A stretch of 7,064 bases of DNA from Candidatus Oleimmundimicrobium americanum (GTDB lineage Bacteria > Actinomycetota > Aquicultoria > UBA3085 > Oleimmundimicrobiaceae): assembly GCA_002366545.1 (NCBI GenBank), contig DFBH01000048.1, forward strand, positions 1 to 7,064, in the 5' to 3' direction. A program made the position numbers and the translations under genes. Below, one piece after another: positions 1 to 6,088 of this stretch. A model generated the notes under the pieces. It saw only the letters and a program-made list of their open reading frames with translations. It had not been told where the DNA came from and searched no databases. Positions within the stretch are counted from its first letter, which is position 1, and every line of letters begins with the position of its first letter.

Positions 1-79
1 ACAGAACTTTGAGGGCTTGACTCGAATTATTTCGGATATACTCCAAATCAGCATAGTTCACAACTAAGCTGTCCGTCAA
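1..79 (-). CDS. possible 5' end of an unidentified gene, coupled to the phosphoesterase gene
   Basis: An open frame runs off the left edge of the window. It starts at a TTG whose last two bases fall within the TGA stop of the upstream phosphoesterase gene. The 26 visible codons read MTDSLVVNYADLEYIRNNSS and then QALKVL, with a composition plausible for a protein. A GAGGGG stretch at 82-87 lies only two bases before the TTG, which is closer than usual; a GTG at 59-61 in the same frame is an alternative start without a clear SD. No family can be recognised from so few residues. The inference that it is real rests on the stop-start overlap, the open frame and the residue mix. Confidence 0.35.
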   Translation of the reverse strand, partial: MTDSLVVNYADLEYIRNNSSQALKVL

Positions 80-570
80 AACCCCTCACCTAAATTTACT
101 ATCTCGGCTTTCATTTTCTCCAAATCGACGATTGCGATGGTGGATTTTCCGGTAAGCCATCCGCCACATTCTCCGGGATTTACCACTAATGGCTTTCCTT
201 CGCGAACGTCTACCTCGTGGGTATGGCCGTAGATTATCAAGTCGTACTTTGCGGCGGCAATTAAGCTATCAAGGAATTTAGGCTGGTGCATTAAAGCAAC
301 CTTTTTACCGTCCAGCTCCAATTCATAATAATCCTCATGTATTTCTCCGATGTCCTTAAACTTCTCTCGCAGATAAAATTTCTCTCCGTCATTATTGCCG
401 AAAACCCCAATCATCTTCATCTTTAAATATTTAAATTCCTTCGCGGTTATCGGAGAGATAAAATCGCCCGCGTGAAGAACCAAGTCAACTTTTTTATCGT
501 TGAAAAGCTTAACTGCCTTGGCAATCATGGGCATATTTTCGTGAGTATCGGCTATAATTCCTAATTTCAT
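76..570 (-). CDS. YfcE/MJ0936-family metallophosphoesterase (phosphodiesterase)
   Basis: This 164-residue protein is a compact calcineurin-like phosphoesterase, the usual length for the YfcE/MJ0936 family. The metal-binding motifs appear in order: D8-x-H10 (ADTH), G35-D36 (HAGDF), G58-N-N-D (GNND), H95 (MHQ) and G115-H-T-H118. These residues hold a two-metal centre, commonly manganese, that hydrolyses phosphodiester bonds. Members are cytosolic and active on model phosphodiesters, but their physiological substrates are mostly unknown. The NPGE at 131-134, followed by a Cys-Gly-Gly-Trp stretch, replaces the more common NPGS. The ATG is preceded by GGAGG with four bases between. The gene is separated from metK upstream by a 404-base repeat-rich gap, so it probably has its own transcript; a structured leader lies directly 5' of its SD. 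A gene overlapping its stop codon may follow it. Confidence 0.9.
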   Translation of the reverse strand: MKLGIIADTHENMPMIAKAVKLFNDKKVDLVLHAGDFISPITAKEFKYLKMKMIGVFGNNDGEKFYLREKFKDIGEIHEDYYELELDGKKVALMHQPKFLDSLIAAAKYDLIIYGHTHEVDVREGKPLVVNPGECGGWLTGKSTIAIVDLEKMKAEIVNLGEGF

Positions 571-663
571 AAAGCCTCCATAAGCAAACTATCATCGGCC
601 ACAATGCCAGTGACTTTCCTGCCTTGGTAGGCCGGTATCTTGCTAACCAAAGTCAGCTTTTTT
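571..663 (-). promoter_or_regulatory. structured leader of the phosphoesterase gene (copy A of a conserved leader)
   Basis: Read on the minus strand, this stretch carries three boxes shared with the leader of ecfA1. They are GCAAGATACC (634-643), AGGCAGGAAAG (614-624) and TAGTTTGCTT (582-591), and they end two bases before the SD GGAGG (575-579). The arms TGACTTT (649-655) and AAAGTCA (611-617) can form a seven-base-pair closing helix. Inside it, GCCT (629-632) and AGGC (621-624) can form a second helix with loop ACCA. Position and conservation suggest a cis-acting RNA in the 5' untranslated region. I recognise no known riboswitch class. No clear promoter was found upstream, so membership in the transcript is inferred. 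Confidence 0.5.
575..579 (-). promoter_or_regulatory. ribosome-binding site of the phosphoesterase gene
   Basis: A perfect GGAGG lies four bases before the ATG at 568-570. It adjoins the TAGTTTGCTT box of the leader, so folding of the leader could affect access to it. Confidence 0.7.
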
Positions 664-719
664 CTAAAGACTCTGGAACAAAAAATTCATACTCTGCCTT
701 ACATCTTTAAAAATGCCAT

Positions 720-840
720 ATCATTTTTAGGTTTAAAAATAGATTTGCTTGGAATTAGCGCCGAAGCTGTTTGAGGGCGTAGCCCGAGTTCTGCAGGCGC
801 CCAAGCAAGTCGTAGATTTTTAAGCTGTTTAAAAAATGAT
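720..840. repeat. 121-base hyphenated inverted repeat (long imperfect hairpin)
   Basis: Four nested pairs of arms converge on a centre near 780. They are ATCATTTTT (720-728) with AAAAATGAT (832-840), TTAAAAAT (733-740) with ATTTTTAA (816-823), GATTTGCTTGG (742-752) with CCAAGCAAGTC (801-811, one G-T wobble), and GCGCC (758-762) with GGCGC (796-800). The arms are separated by small internal loops. The same island continues to about 966 with two more hairpins. This resembles the non-coding, palindromic intergenic elements dispersed in many bacterial genomes; a copy number cannot be judged from one window. It lies between metK and the phosphoesterase gene and has no obvious U-tract, so a terminator role is unproven. 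Confidence 0.7.
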
Positions 841-862
841 CGGCCGCCCTTCTTTTGGTTCG

Positions 863-884
863 TTTTCTTAGGCGAGCAAGAAAA
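863..884. repeat. small hairpin in the repeat island
   Basis: TTTTCTT (863-869) pairs with AAGAAAA (878-884) around an eight-base loop. The loop-side bases AGGCGAG (870-876) are also complementary to CTCGCCT (927-933), so the segments of the island can pair in more than one way. Confidence 0.55.
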
Positions 885-929
885 TGAACAAATCAAAATT
901 TTATAAAAATACTTTACTTTAAATGCCTC

Positions 930-966
930 GCCTGCCAATAGGCAGGCCGGGTAAACCGATAGTTTA
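930..966. repeat. two hairpins just downstream of metK
   Basis: GCCTGCC (930-936) pairs with GGCAGGC (941-947) around AATA. Next to it TAAAC (952-956) pairs with GTTTA (962-966). The first hairpin shares the CCTGCC, ATAGGC and CGG pattern seen in the leader copy at 6132-6152. Neither is followed by a run of T in the minus direction, so they are not convincing factor-independent terminators for metK. Confidence 0.5.
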
Positions 967-974
967 GGCACTAA

Positions 975-2183
975 TCAACAAACGGGATATTTCCCCTCGA
1001 TAAGCTCTTCACAAAATTCTCCTATCCTTGAAAGCTCCCTATCGGTTACTTCTTTGATGCCGTCTGAAACAGATTCAAGAGATACGCCCTTTTTCAAAAC
1101 AACCTGGACCGAAGCCACCTTGGGCTCATCTATGGGACTTCCAATTTGGCTGCAAAGCCACACATACACTTCTTTTATGCCCGTTACGTTGGTATAAATT
1201 TCATCGGCAATTTTGTGTGTTAGGAAATTGTAAATTTTCCCCACATGGCTCACCGGATTCTTCCCGGCTGCCGCCTCAGTACCCATAGGCCTGTTTAGAG
1301 AAATGACACCGTTTATTCGATTTCCTCTTCCCACTTCTCCCGAGTCAGCATCTTCAGCCGATGTGCCGAGCACCGAAAGGTAAGTGCCACCCAAACCTTT
1401 TCCCCGAACATCTAAGGTGTTAAGTTCAACGTCTATTTTTTCCATTGCATCGAAATCACTTAAGAAATTTCCAATATCTTCAATTATCTCATCCTTTTTT
1501 GCGAAATAGTCGTCCTCACTGTTAATAAACTTGGAAATAAGCGGCATGGCCACGGTTAAATTAAGCTCTTTTCCTACCCGATAACCCATTACCTTTACGT
1601 CTTCACCAGTTTCAGGAAATCTTTCTTTAAAATCTGAAGAATTTAAATATTTTTCTGTTCTTAAAACAATCAACTCAGTTTTGGTTAGAGGAGCATAACC
1701 CACCGCCGCCGAGGTATCGTTTGCCCGCAAAAGCGCTCCGCTTCTTAAAAAAATCCCTGACAACTCCTCAGAGCTGGGAGAAAGTTCAGAAAAATACCGA
1801 AGGTCATTTTCGGAATCCACGAACCTCAAGTTATCTTTTATCCAACCTTTAGCAGCTTGAATTGCTATCTCCTCAACCGGTATTTTTATACCTTCCGCCT
1901 CAAATGTTGCCCTATCTCCGATATAAAGCTTCATTGGTTTTTTTACGTACCCACCGCCAAATTTCCTCTCAACCTGACCTGCAACTAAAAGACCTTTATC
2001 GATATTGTGATGAAGAACCTTGCCAAATTTTTGCCGATATTCTTCGGACAAAGCAACAGAAATTCTTTCCATAATTGAATCGCAAATTGAATCGGGATGA
2101 CCTTTACCTTTTCTCTCAACTATTTCTACCCGATGCTCAAAAACCGGCAACCCGTTTAAATTCTCAACTATGATATTTCTCAT
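975..2183 (-). CDS. mat: archaeal-type methionine adenosyltransferase (S-adenosylmethionine synthetase)
   Basis: This cytosolic enzyme makes S-adenosylmethionine from methionine and ATP, releasing phosphate and diphosphate. The 402-residue protein matches the archaeal MAT family in length and along its whole sequence, not the bacterial MetK family of about 380-400 residues. Diagnostic stretches are ERKGKGHPDSICD at 23-35, LHHNID at 57-62, RANDTSAAVGYAPL at 153-166, VMGYR at 198-202, and the long block from GTSAED (273-278) through VGRGNRING (284-292) to AAAGKNPVSHVGKIYN (304-319). The HHNIDK at 58-63 is close to, but not identical with, the HHNTDQ I recall from archaeal homologues. The ATG has a GAGGG SD at 2193-2197. 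It lies 72 bases downstream of the usp gene on the same strand and may be co-transcribed with it. Its presence beside bacterial genes suggests ancient transfer from archaea or shared bacterial carriage. The alternative symbol is metK. Confidence 0.95.
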   Translation of the reverse strand: MRNIIVENLNGLPVFEHRVEIVERKGKGHPDSICDSIMERISVALSEEYRQKFGKVLHHNIDKGLLVAGQVERKFGGGYVKKPMKLYIGDRATFEAEGIKIPVEEIAIQAAKGWIKDNLRFVDSENDLRYFSELSPSSEELSGIFLRSGALLRANDTSAAVGYAPLTKTELIVLRTEKYLNSSDFKERFPETGEDVKVMGYRVGKELNLTVAMPLISKFINSEDDYFAKKDEIIEDIGNFLSDFDAMEKIDVELNTLDVRGKGLGGTYLSVLGTSAEDADSGEVGRGNRINGVISLNRPMGTEAAAGKNPVSHVGKIYNFLTHKIADEIYTNVTGIKEVYVWLCSQIGSPIDEPKVASVQVVLKKGVSLESVSDGIKEVTDRELSRIGEFCEELIEGKYPVC

Positions 2184-2196
2184 ATTACTTCGCCCT

Positions 2197-2245
2197 CATT
2201 TTAAAATTAGCTAAGTACCGATAAACGGTTTTGGCTAATAAAATG
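2197..2245 (-). promoter_or_regulatory. hairpin in the leader of the MAT gene, touching the ribosome-binding site
   Basis: Three nested helices can form. CATTTT (2197-2202) pairs with AAAATG (2240-2245), ATTAGC (2206-2211) with GCTAAT (2234-2239), and ACCG (2217-2220) with CGGT (2226-2229) around a five-base loop. The outermost pair includes the first G of the GAGGG SD of the MAT gene (2193-2197). It also lies 11 bases past the usp stop codon, so it could protect or attenuate between the two genes. There is no T-run after it on the minus strand. It matches no SAM riboswitch class that I know. Confidence 0.5.
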
Positions 2246-2255
2246 CCGGAAATTT

Positions 2256-2693
2256 TTAAGAAAAATCCTTTTCGGGAACCAGAATAATCGGGCAATGTGC
2301 CTTCCTGACCACTCTATCAGCCACGCTGCCTATAAAAACACGGGCAAGGCCCGTCACCCCGTGAGTACCCATAACGATAGCGTCTGCCTTTTCTTTATCC
2401 GCCAACTTAACTATTTCCTCGCTTGGAGCGCCAACCGCCACTTTAAAGTCAGCTTTAATATCCTCATCCAATATTTTTTTTCTGGCGACTTTGGCGATCT
2501 CCAACATCCTTTCTTTCAATTCATCTTCAAACCGGCCCGCTACCGCCGGTTGAAACCCGGATAAAGTTGAGGGTGTTGGCACCACCACAAGAACAATAAT
2601 TTCCGAATTTGTTGCCTTGGCAATGTTGACAGCAAATTTACGAGCCCGTTCAGCCGTCTTTGACCCATCAGTTGGAAAAAGAATTTTACCCAT
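2256..2693 (-). CDS. UspA-family universal stress protein, ATP-binding type
   Basis: The protein has 145 residues, the size of a single-domain universal stress protein. It begins with the family beta strand KILFPTDGS, in which D9 lies at the adenine-contacting position. It ends with the nucleotide loop G109-T-H-G112, nine residues, then G122-S123, which is the G-2x-G-9x-G(S/T) pattern of ATP-binding members such as MJ0577. A final strand reads CPIILVP at 134-140. These cytosolic dimers bind ATP and are linked to survival under stress, but the molecular role here is not predictable. The start at 2691-2693 is preferred because GGAGAGGAG lies six bases before it; an ATG 24 bases upstream would place that SD inside the coding region. 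The gene lies upstream of the MAT gene on the same strand. Confidence 0.9.
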   Translation of the reverse strand: MGKILFPTDGSKTAERARKFAVNIAKATNSEIIVLVVVPTPSTLSGFQPAVAGRFEDELKERMLEIAKVARKKILDEDIKADFKVAVGAPSEEIVKLADKEKADAIVMGTHGVTGLARVFIGSVADRVVRKAHCPIILVPEKDFS

Positions 2694-2699
2694 TTTAAT

Positions 2700-2708
2700 C
2701 TCCTCTCC
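2700..2708 (-). promoter_or_regulatory. ribosome-binding site that decides the usp start
   Basis: GGAGAGGAG is nearly complementary to the 16S rRNA tail and lies six bases before the ATG at 2691-2693. The longer reading from the ATG at 2715-2717 would translate this site as Gly-Glu-Glu and has no SD of its own. Confidence 0.75.
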
Positions 2709-2724
2709 TATAATCATGTCTTTA

Positions 2725-2773
2725 TTAAATCTTATTCGATAAAAACAACAATTCTCCTACCCGATAAGATTAA
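2725..2773 (-). repeat. inverted repeat upstream of usp
   Basis: TTAAATCTTAT (2725-2735) and ATAAGATTAA (2764-2773) are complementary with a single bulged base and enclose 28 bases. It lies 32-80 bases before the usp start. It could be an operator-type palindrome or a leader hairpin; the long loop makes a hairpin only moderately stable. Next to it, AAAGTAAAC at 2778-2786 repeats a box of the ecfA1 leader. Confidence 0.45.
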
Positions 2774-2804
2774 ATGTAAAGTAAACAACCGATGGCTAAT
2801 GGCA

Positions 2805-2876
2805 ATCAGAGACATAGTGACATAGAAACCAAGTAGCCATGTGACCAAGAAACTAAAGAACCAGACGACTACCGAC
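2805..2876. repeat. degenerate tandem array with a period of eight bases
   Basis: Nine consecutive octamers can be laid out. From 2813 they are CATAGTGA, CATAGAAA, CCAAGTAG, CCATGTGA, CCAAGAAA, CTAAAGAA, CCAGACGA and CTACCGAC, preceded by a weaker unit at 2805. Most begin with C, have A at the third position and end in A. The array fills the gap between usp and truA and ends at the truA stop codon. No hairpin terminator is visible in it. Such low-complexity arrays are prone to slippage. Confidence 0.5.
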
Positions 2877-3616
2877 TAATCAGGGTACTGCACATCTGCG
2901 AGGATTAGTCCTTGAGGAGGAGCTAAATAACCAACTTTTTTCTTGCTCTCAAAAATCTCAGGAATCTTTTGGAGTTCCAATTTGCCCAACCCAACACGAA
3001 TTAGCGTTCCAACCATGAATCTTGCCATGTGGTAAAGAAAAGCATTCGCTTTAATCTCTATTTTTATTAAACCATTGTCATCTTTTGAACATACCATTTT
3101 TTTCACGGTCTTTATGTAGTCCTCTTCCTTCCAACCCGAATTTGAACAAAAAGAAAAGAAGCTACGCGTTCCTAAAAATTTGTTTGCCGCTTCTTGCATA
3201 GCAGTTAAATCCAACGATTTTGCTAAAAAATAACAAAAATCAGGAATTAAAACACTGGGGTGTTTTCTGTTTAAAATAAAATAATGGTATTCCTTAGAAA
3301 CAGCATCGTACCTTGCATTAAACTTCTTACCAACTTCACAGGTTTCAGAAATTACTATATCGGACGGCAAAAGAGCGTTGACAGACCACCTGAGACGATA
3401 AAGAGAAATATCGGAATCGGTTTTAAGGTTAACCACTTGGTGAAGAGCATGGACGCCGGCATCCGTTCTGCCTGAGCCAACAATTGACACTTTTTCACGC
3501 AAAAGAGTACTCAATGCCCTCTCAACCTCTCCTTGAATGGTCGGTCTCTCAGGCTGAACTTGAAACCCACTGTAATTTTTACCGTTGTATTGCAAAACCA
3601 ATTTAATGTTGCGCAT
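2876..3616 (-). CDS. truA: tRNA pseudouridine(38-40) synthase
   Basis: TruA converts uridines 38, 39 and 40 in the tRNA anticodon stem-loop to pseudouridine. The 246-residue protein has the normal family length. The catalytic aspartate is D52 in GSGRTDAGVHA (47-57). The family blocks KFNARYDAVSKEYHY (98-112), FLYHMARFMVGTLIRVG (193-209) and APPQGLIL (232-239) are all present. Two adjacent ATGs overlap the ecfT stop. The second, at 3614-3616, is preferred because GGAAG lies six bases before it and the product then begins MRNIKLVLQYNG like other TruA proteins. A far longer reading from 3739 would overlap ecfT by 124 bases and adds residues foreign to the family. The gene is the last of the ecf operon and is coupled by the stop-start overlap. 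No ribosomal genes rplM and rpsI follow, unlike in many bacteria. Confidence 0.94.
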   Translation of the reverse strand: MRNIKLVLQYNGKNYSGFQVQPERPTIQGEVERALSTLLREKVSIVGSGRTDAGVHALHQVVNLKTDSDISLYRLRWSVNALLPSDIVISETCEVGKKFNARYDAVSKEYHYFILNRKHPSVLIPDFCYFLAKSLDLTAMQEAANKFLGTRSFFSFCSNSGWKEEDYIKTVKKMVCSKDDNGLIKIEIKANAFLYHMARFMVGTLIRVGLGKLELQKIPEIFESKKKVGYLAPPQGLILADVQYPD

Positions 3617-4419
3617 CATAATCTTCCAACGTAAACAGCCATCGTCAAAATTAAAACTGTAACTATTCCCATCAGCCAATCTTTTTCCCGCATTGTTAAA
3701 ACTCGCAATCGAGTTCGCCCTTTTCCTCCACGATAGCAACGAGACTCCATTGCCAAAGCAAGCTCATCGGCCCTCTTAAAAACTCCGACAAAAAGCGGAA
3801 CCAAAAGAGAAATGAGGTTTTTTGCCCTCCTTAAAAGGTTCCCCGATTCAAAATCAGCTCCTCTGGATATTTGAGCTTTCATTATCCTGTCCGTTTCCAA
3901 AAGCAATGTCGGGATAAACCTTAAAGCAATTGTCATCATCATGGCAAGCTCGTGTGCAGGAACCTTAATTTTTTTAAATGGGGTTAAAAGATACTCTATC
4001 CCATCGGTCAATTCAATTGGACTCGTTGTAAAGGTTAGAAGCGATGCTCCGACAACCAACAAAACAAATCGAATTGAAACCAATACCCCATTTTTAAAAC
4101 CCTCTTCCGTCACAACAAAGGGACCGAAACCCACCAAGGGTTTACCGGCCGTAAAGAAAAAGTGAATAATAAGTGTAAATAATATTATATAAATAAGGGG
4201 CCTGAGCCCTCTTATTATCCAAGAGAAAGGGATTTTTGCCGTAATTACGGCCAGCAATATGAAGAAGGATAAATACAAAAACCCCAAAAAATTATTCACA
4301 ATAAAAAGTGTTACCAGAATAAACATCAGTAATATTATTTTCAAACGAGGATCCGCTTCATGCATTATGGATTCTCCCGGGTAATACTGGCCAATTGTTA
4401 ATTTTGAAAACGTTTTCAT
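3616..4419 (-). CDS. ecfT: energy-coupling factor transporter transmembrane protein
   Basis: EcfT is the membrane scaffold that links the two ATPases to interchangeable vitamin-binding S subunits. The protein has 267 residues. It has hydrophobic segments near 27-42, 44-61, 70-90, 111-131 and 248-265, followed by only a short tail. The cytoplasmic coupling helices carry the two characteristic short motifs. The first is S185-R-G in KAQISRGADF; the second is S226-R-C in ALAMESRCYRGG. In both, serine stands where alanine is common (ARG/ARC). Its ATG overlaps the ecfA2 stop by four bases (ATGA), with a strong AAGGAGAGG SD at 4423-4431 inside ecfA2. Its stop in turn overlaps the truA start. This pattern implies one polycistronic transcript and matched subunit output. 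Confidence 0.94.
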   Translation of the reverse strand: MKTFSKLTIGQYYPGESIMHEADPRLKIILLMFILVTLFIVNNFLGFLYLSFFILLAVITAKIPFSWIIRGLRPLIYIILFTLIIHFFFTAGKPLVGFGPFVVTEEGFKNGVLVSIRFVLLVVGASLLTFTTSPIELTDGIEYLLTPFKKIKVPAHELAMMMTIALRFIPTLLLETDRIMKAQISRGADFESGNLLRRAKNLISLLVPLFVGVFKRADELALAMESRCYRGGKGRTRLRVLTMREKDWLMGIVTVLILTMAVYVGRL

Positions 4420-5273
4420 GAGCCTCTCCTTTTAAGAACGGAGACGATGGCGTCCTTAACTTCATTTAACTCAAATAAATCTAACGGGACATCAAGTCCT
4501 CCCTTCTTGAGTGCAACAAGCAAAGAGGTAAATTCCGGGGTATCGAGGCCGATTTTAATCAGGTCGTCTCTCAGTGAAAAAACCTTTCTTGGAGAACCGT
4601 CAAATTCTATTCTGCCTTCATTTAAAACAACTAAACGGCCAGCCAAACGGGATATTTCGTCCATGTCATGAGAAATTAAAATGATGGTCAAGTTGTTTTC
4701 TTTGTTTAAACGTTCAAGATTGGCTAAAATTTCCCGCTTCCCGATGGAATCAAGACCAGATGCCGGCTCATCTAAAATTAAACACGAAGGGTTCATCGCT
4801 AAAACACCCGCTATAGCTACTCGTCTCATCTCCCCGCCACTTAAAGTAAAAGGAGAGCGATCTTTAAATTTACAATAATCGAGTCCGACCATCTCAAGAA
4901 CACTCCGCACTCTTTTCTCAATCTCATCCTCTGCCCAACCCAAATTGTGCAGACCAAAAGCAACGTCTCTGGAAACCGTCTCCTCAAAAAGCTGATTTTC
5001 CGGGAATTGAAAAACCAGTCCAACCTTCCGTCTTACTAAAAAGGGACTTATCTCCTCACCCATCCTTTTACCCTCAACTAAAACCTCTCCTTCAAGTGGT
5101 TTAAGCAAACCGTTTAAGTGTTGGACAAACGTAGACTTTCCAGAGCCGGTGGGACCAATCAAACCAACAAATTCCCCAACTTCCACTGAAAAATTAACAT
5201 TTTTAAGAGCCCTCTGTGCAAGAGGTGTATTAGGCATATAGGTGAAATTAACATTTTTTAATTCAATAAGCAT
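4416..5273 (-). CDS. ecfA2: energy-coupling factor transporter ATP-binding protein EcfA2
   Basis: This is the second ATPase of the ECF module. It pairs with EcfA1 as a heterodimer on the cytoplasmic face of EcfT and drives vitamin uptake. The 285-residue protein has all ABC motifs: Walker A GPTGSGKST (40-48), Q-loop Q89 in FQFPENQLFEETV (88-100), signature LSGGE (144-148), Walker B CLILDEP (164-170) with catalytic E169, and H-loop H202. The FQFPE Q-loop is typical of EcfA2, as opposed to FQNPD in EcfA1. The C-terminal region of about 50 residues after position 230 is the usual EcfA extension. Its start lies 16 bases inside ecfA1 with only a weak SD, so it probably depends on translational coupling. 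Confidence 0.95.
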   Translation of the reverse strand: MLIELKNVNFTYMPNTPLAQRALKNVNFSVEVGEFVGLIGPTGSGKSTFVQHLNGLLKPLEGEVLVEGKRMGEEISPFLVRRKVGLVFQFPENQLFEETVSRDVAFGLHNLGWAEDEIEKRVRSVLEMVGLDYCKFKDRSPFTLSGGEMRRVAIAGVLAMNPSCLILDEPASGLDSIGKREILANLERLNKENNLTIILISHDMDEISRLAGRLVVLNEGRIEFDGSPRKVFSLRDDLIKIGLDTPEFTSLLVALKKGGLDVPLDLFELNEVKDAIVSVLKRRGS

Positions 5274-6082
5274 AAAATACCCGCCAGCTCTTCTGCACTT
5301 AATACCGTTGGTATATCATAACCGTCTTTTTTTAACTCCCAACCTAAAAGAGAGATGGGGGGCAAATCCACCCCGAGCTCTTCTAATAACTTTTTTTCGG
5401 CAAAAAAATCTCGGGGAGGGGCTTCAAAAACAATATTTCCGTGGTTCATGGCTACAACTTGATCTGCGTAAATAGCTTCCTCGGAACGATGAGTTATCAA
5501 TACGACCGTCATCCCTTGCTCGTTATTCAATTTACGTAAAGTATCCATAACCTCTTTCCTGCCTCTGGGATCAAGCATTGAGGTGGGCTCATCTAAAATT
5601 AAATACTTCGGCTTCATTGCAAGCACTCCTGCAATAGCCACCTTCTGTTTCTGGCCACCCGAAAGAAGATGCGGTTCAAATCGAGCATACTCCAACATAT
5701 GCACATTCTCTAAAGCCTCGTCTATGCGTTTGCGAATTTCTTCTCGAGGAACCCCAAGATTTTCAGGACCAAATGCAACATCTTCTTCAACAATGGTGGC
5801 AACAATCTGATTGTCAGGATTTTGAAATATCATCCCAACTCGCTGCCTAACCTTCCAGAGATTCTCCTCAACATCGGTTCCCAGCCCATCAACCTTAACA
5901 GTTCCTTTGGTTGGAACAATAAGGCCATTTAAGTGTTTGGCCAAAGTTGATTTTCCCGAACCGTTCCGACCCACAAAAACAATAAATTTTCCCTCTTCAA
6001 TGTCGAAAGAAACATCGTCAAGAGCTACTATTTCACGATTAGCTTGCTTATAAATATGGGTAAGATTTGAAATCTCAATCAT
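5258..6082 (-). CDS. ecfA1: energy-coupling factor transporter ATP-binding protein EcfA1
   Basis: This is the first ATPase of the ECF transporter and the first gene of the ecfA1-ecfA2-ecfT-truA operon. The 274-residue protein has Walker A GRNGSGKST (38-46), Q-loop Q87 in FQNPDNQ (86-92), signature LSGGQ (140-144), Walker B LILDEP (161-166) with E165, and H-loop H198 in ITHRSEEA. The FQNPDNQ and DEPTSMLDP forms identify EcfA1 rather than EcfA2. The ATG at 6080-6082 has a GAGGT SD at 6089-6093, six bases upstream, and directly behind it stands a structured leader with its own predicted promoter. In many bacteria rplQ precedes this gene; here a divergent secreted-protein gene does, so the operon has been separated from the ribosomal cluster. 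Confidence 0.95.
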   Translation of the reverse strand: MIEISNLTHIYKQANREIVALDDVSFDIEEGKFIVFVGRNGSGKSTLAKHLNGLIVPTKGTVKVDGLGTDVEENLWKVRQRVGMIFQNPDNQIVATIVEEDVAFGPENLGVPREEIRKRIDEALENVHMLEYARFEPHLLSGGQKQKVAIAGVLAMKPKYLILDEPTSMLDPRGRKEVMDTLRKLNNEQGMTVVLITHRSEEAIYADQVVAMNHGNIVFEAPPRDFFAEKKLLEELGVDLPPISLLGWELKKDGYDIPTVLSAEELAGILCLLN

Positions 6083-6088
6083 TTTTAT

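Noticed and set aside
611..663. A plus-strand factor-independent terminator: TGACTTT with AAAGTCA followed by six T
   Set aside because: The geometry is fair, but no plus-strand gene precedes it and the loop is long. On the minus strand the same arms make sense as part of the conserved leader.
699..971. A 90-codon minus-strand frame between the MAT and phosphoesterase genes
   Set aside because: It starts with GTG, has no SD, runs straight across three hairpins of a repeat island, and its product is basic, Ser- and Lys-rich and matches no family I know.
1862..2074. Plus-strand frames inside the MAT, usp, truA and ecf genes
   Set aside because: They are antisense shadows of strongly conserved genes, with no SD or family resemblance.
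2184..2255. A SAM riboswitch upstream of the SAM synthetase gene
   Set aside because: None of the conserved cores of the SAM riboswitch classes I know is visible, and only 72 bases separate it from usp.
2694..2717. An upstream ATG for usp giving eight more residues
   Set aside because: It would translate the strong SD of the next ATG, and UspA proteins begin at the KILFPTDGS strand.
3617..3739. An extended truA start inside ecfT
   Set aside because: The added 41 residues overlap ecfT by more than 120 bases and do not fit the TruA N-terminus.
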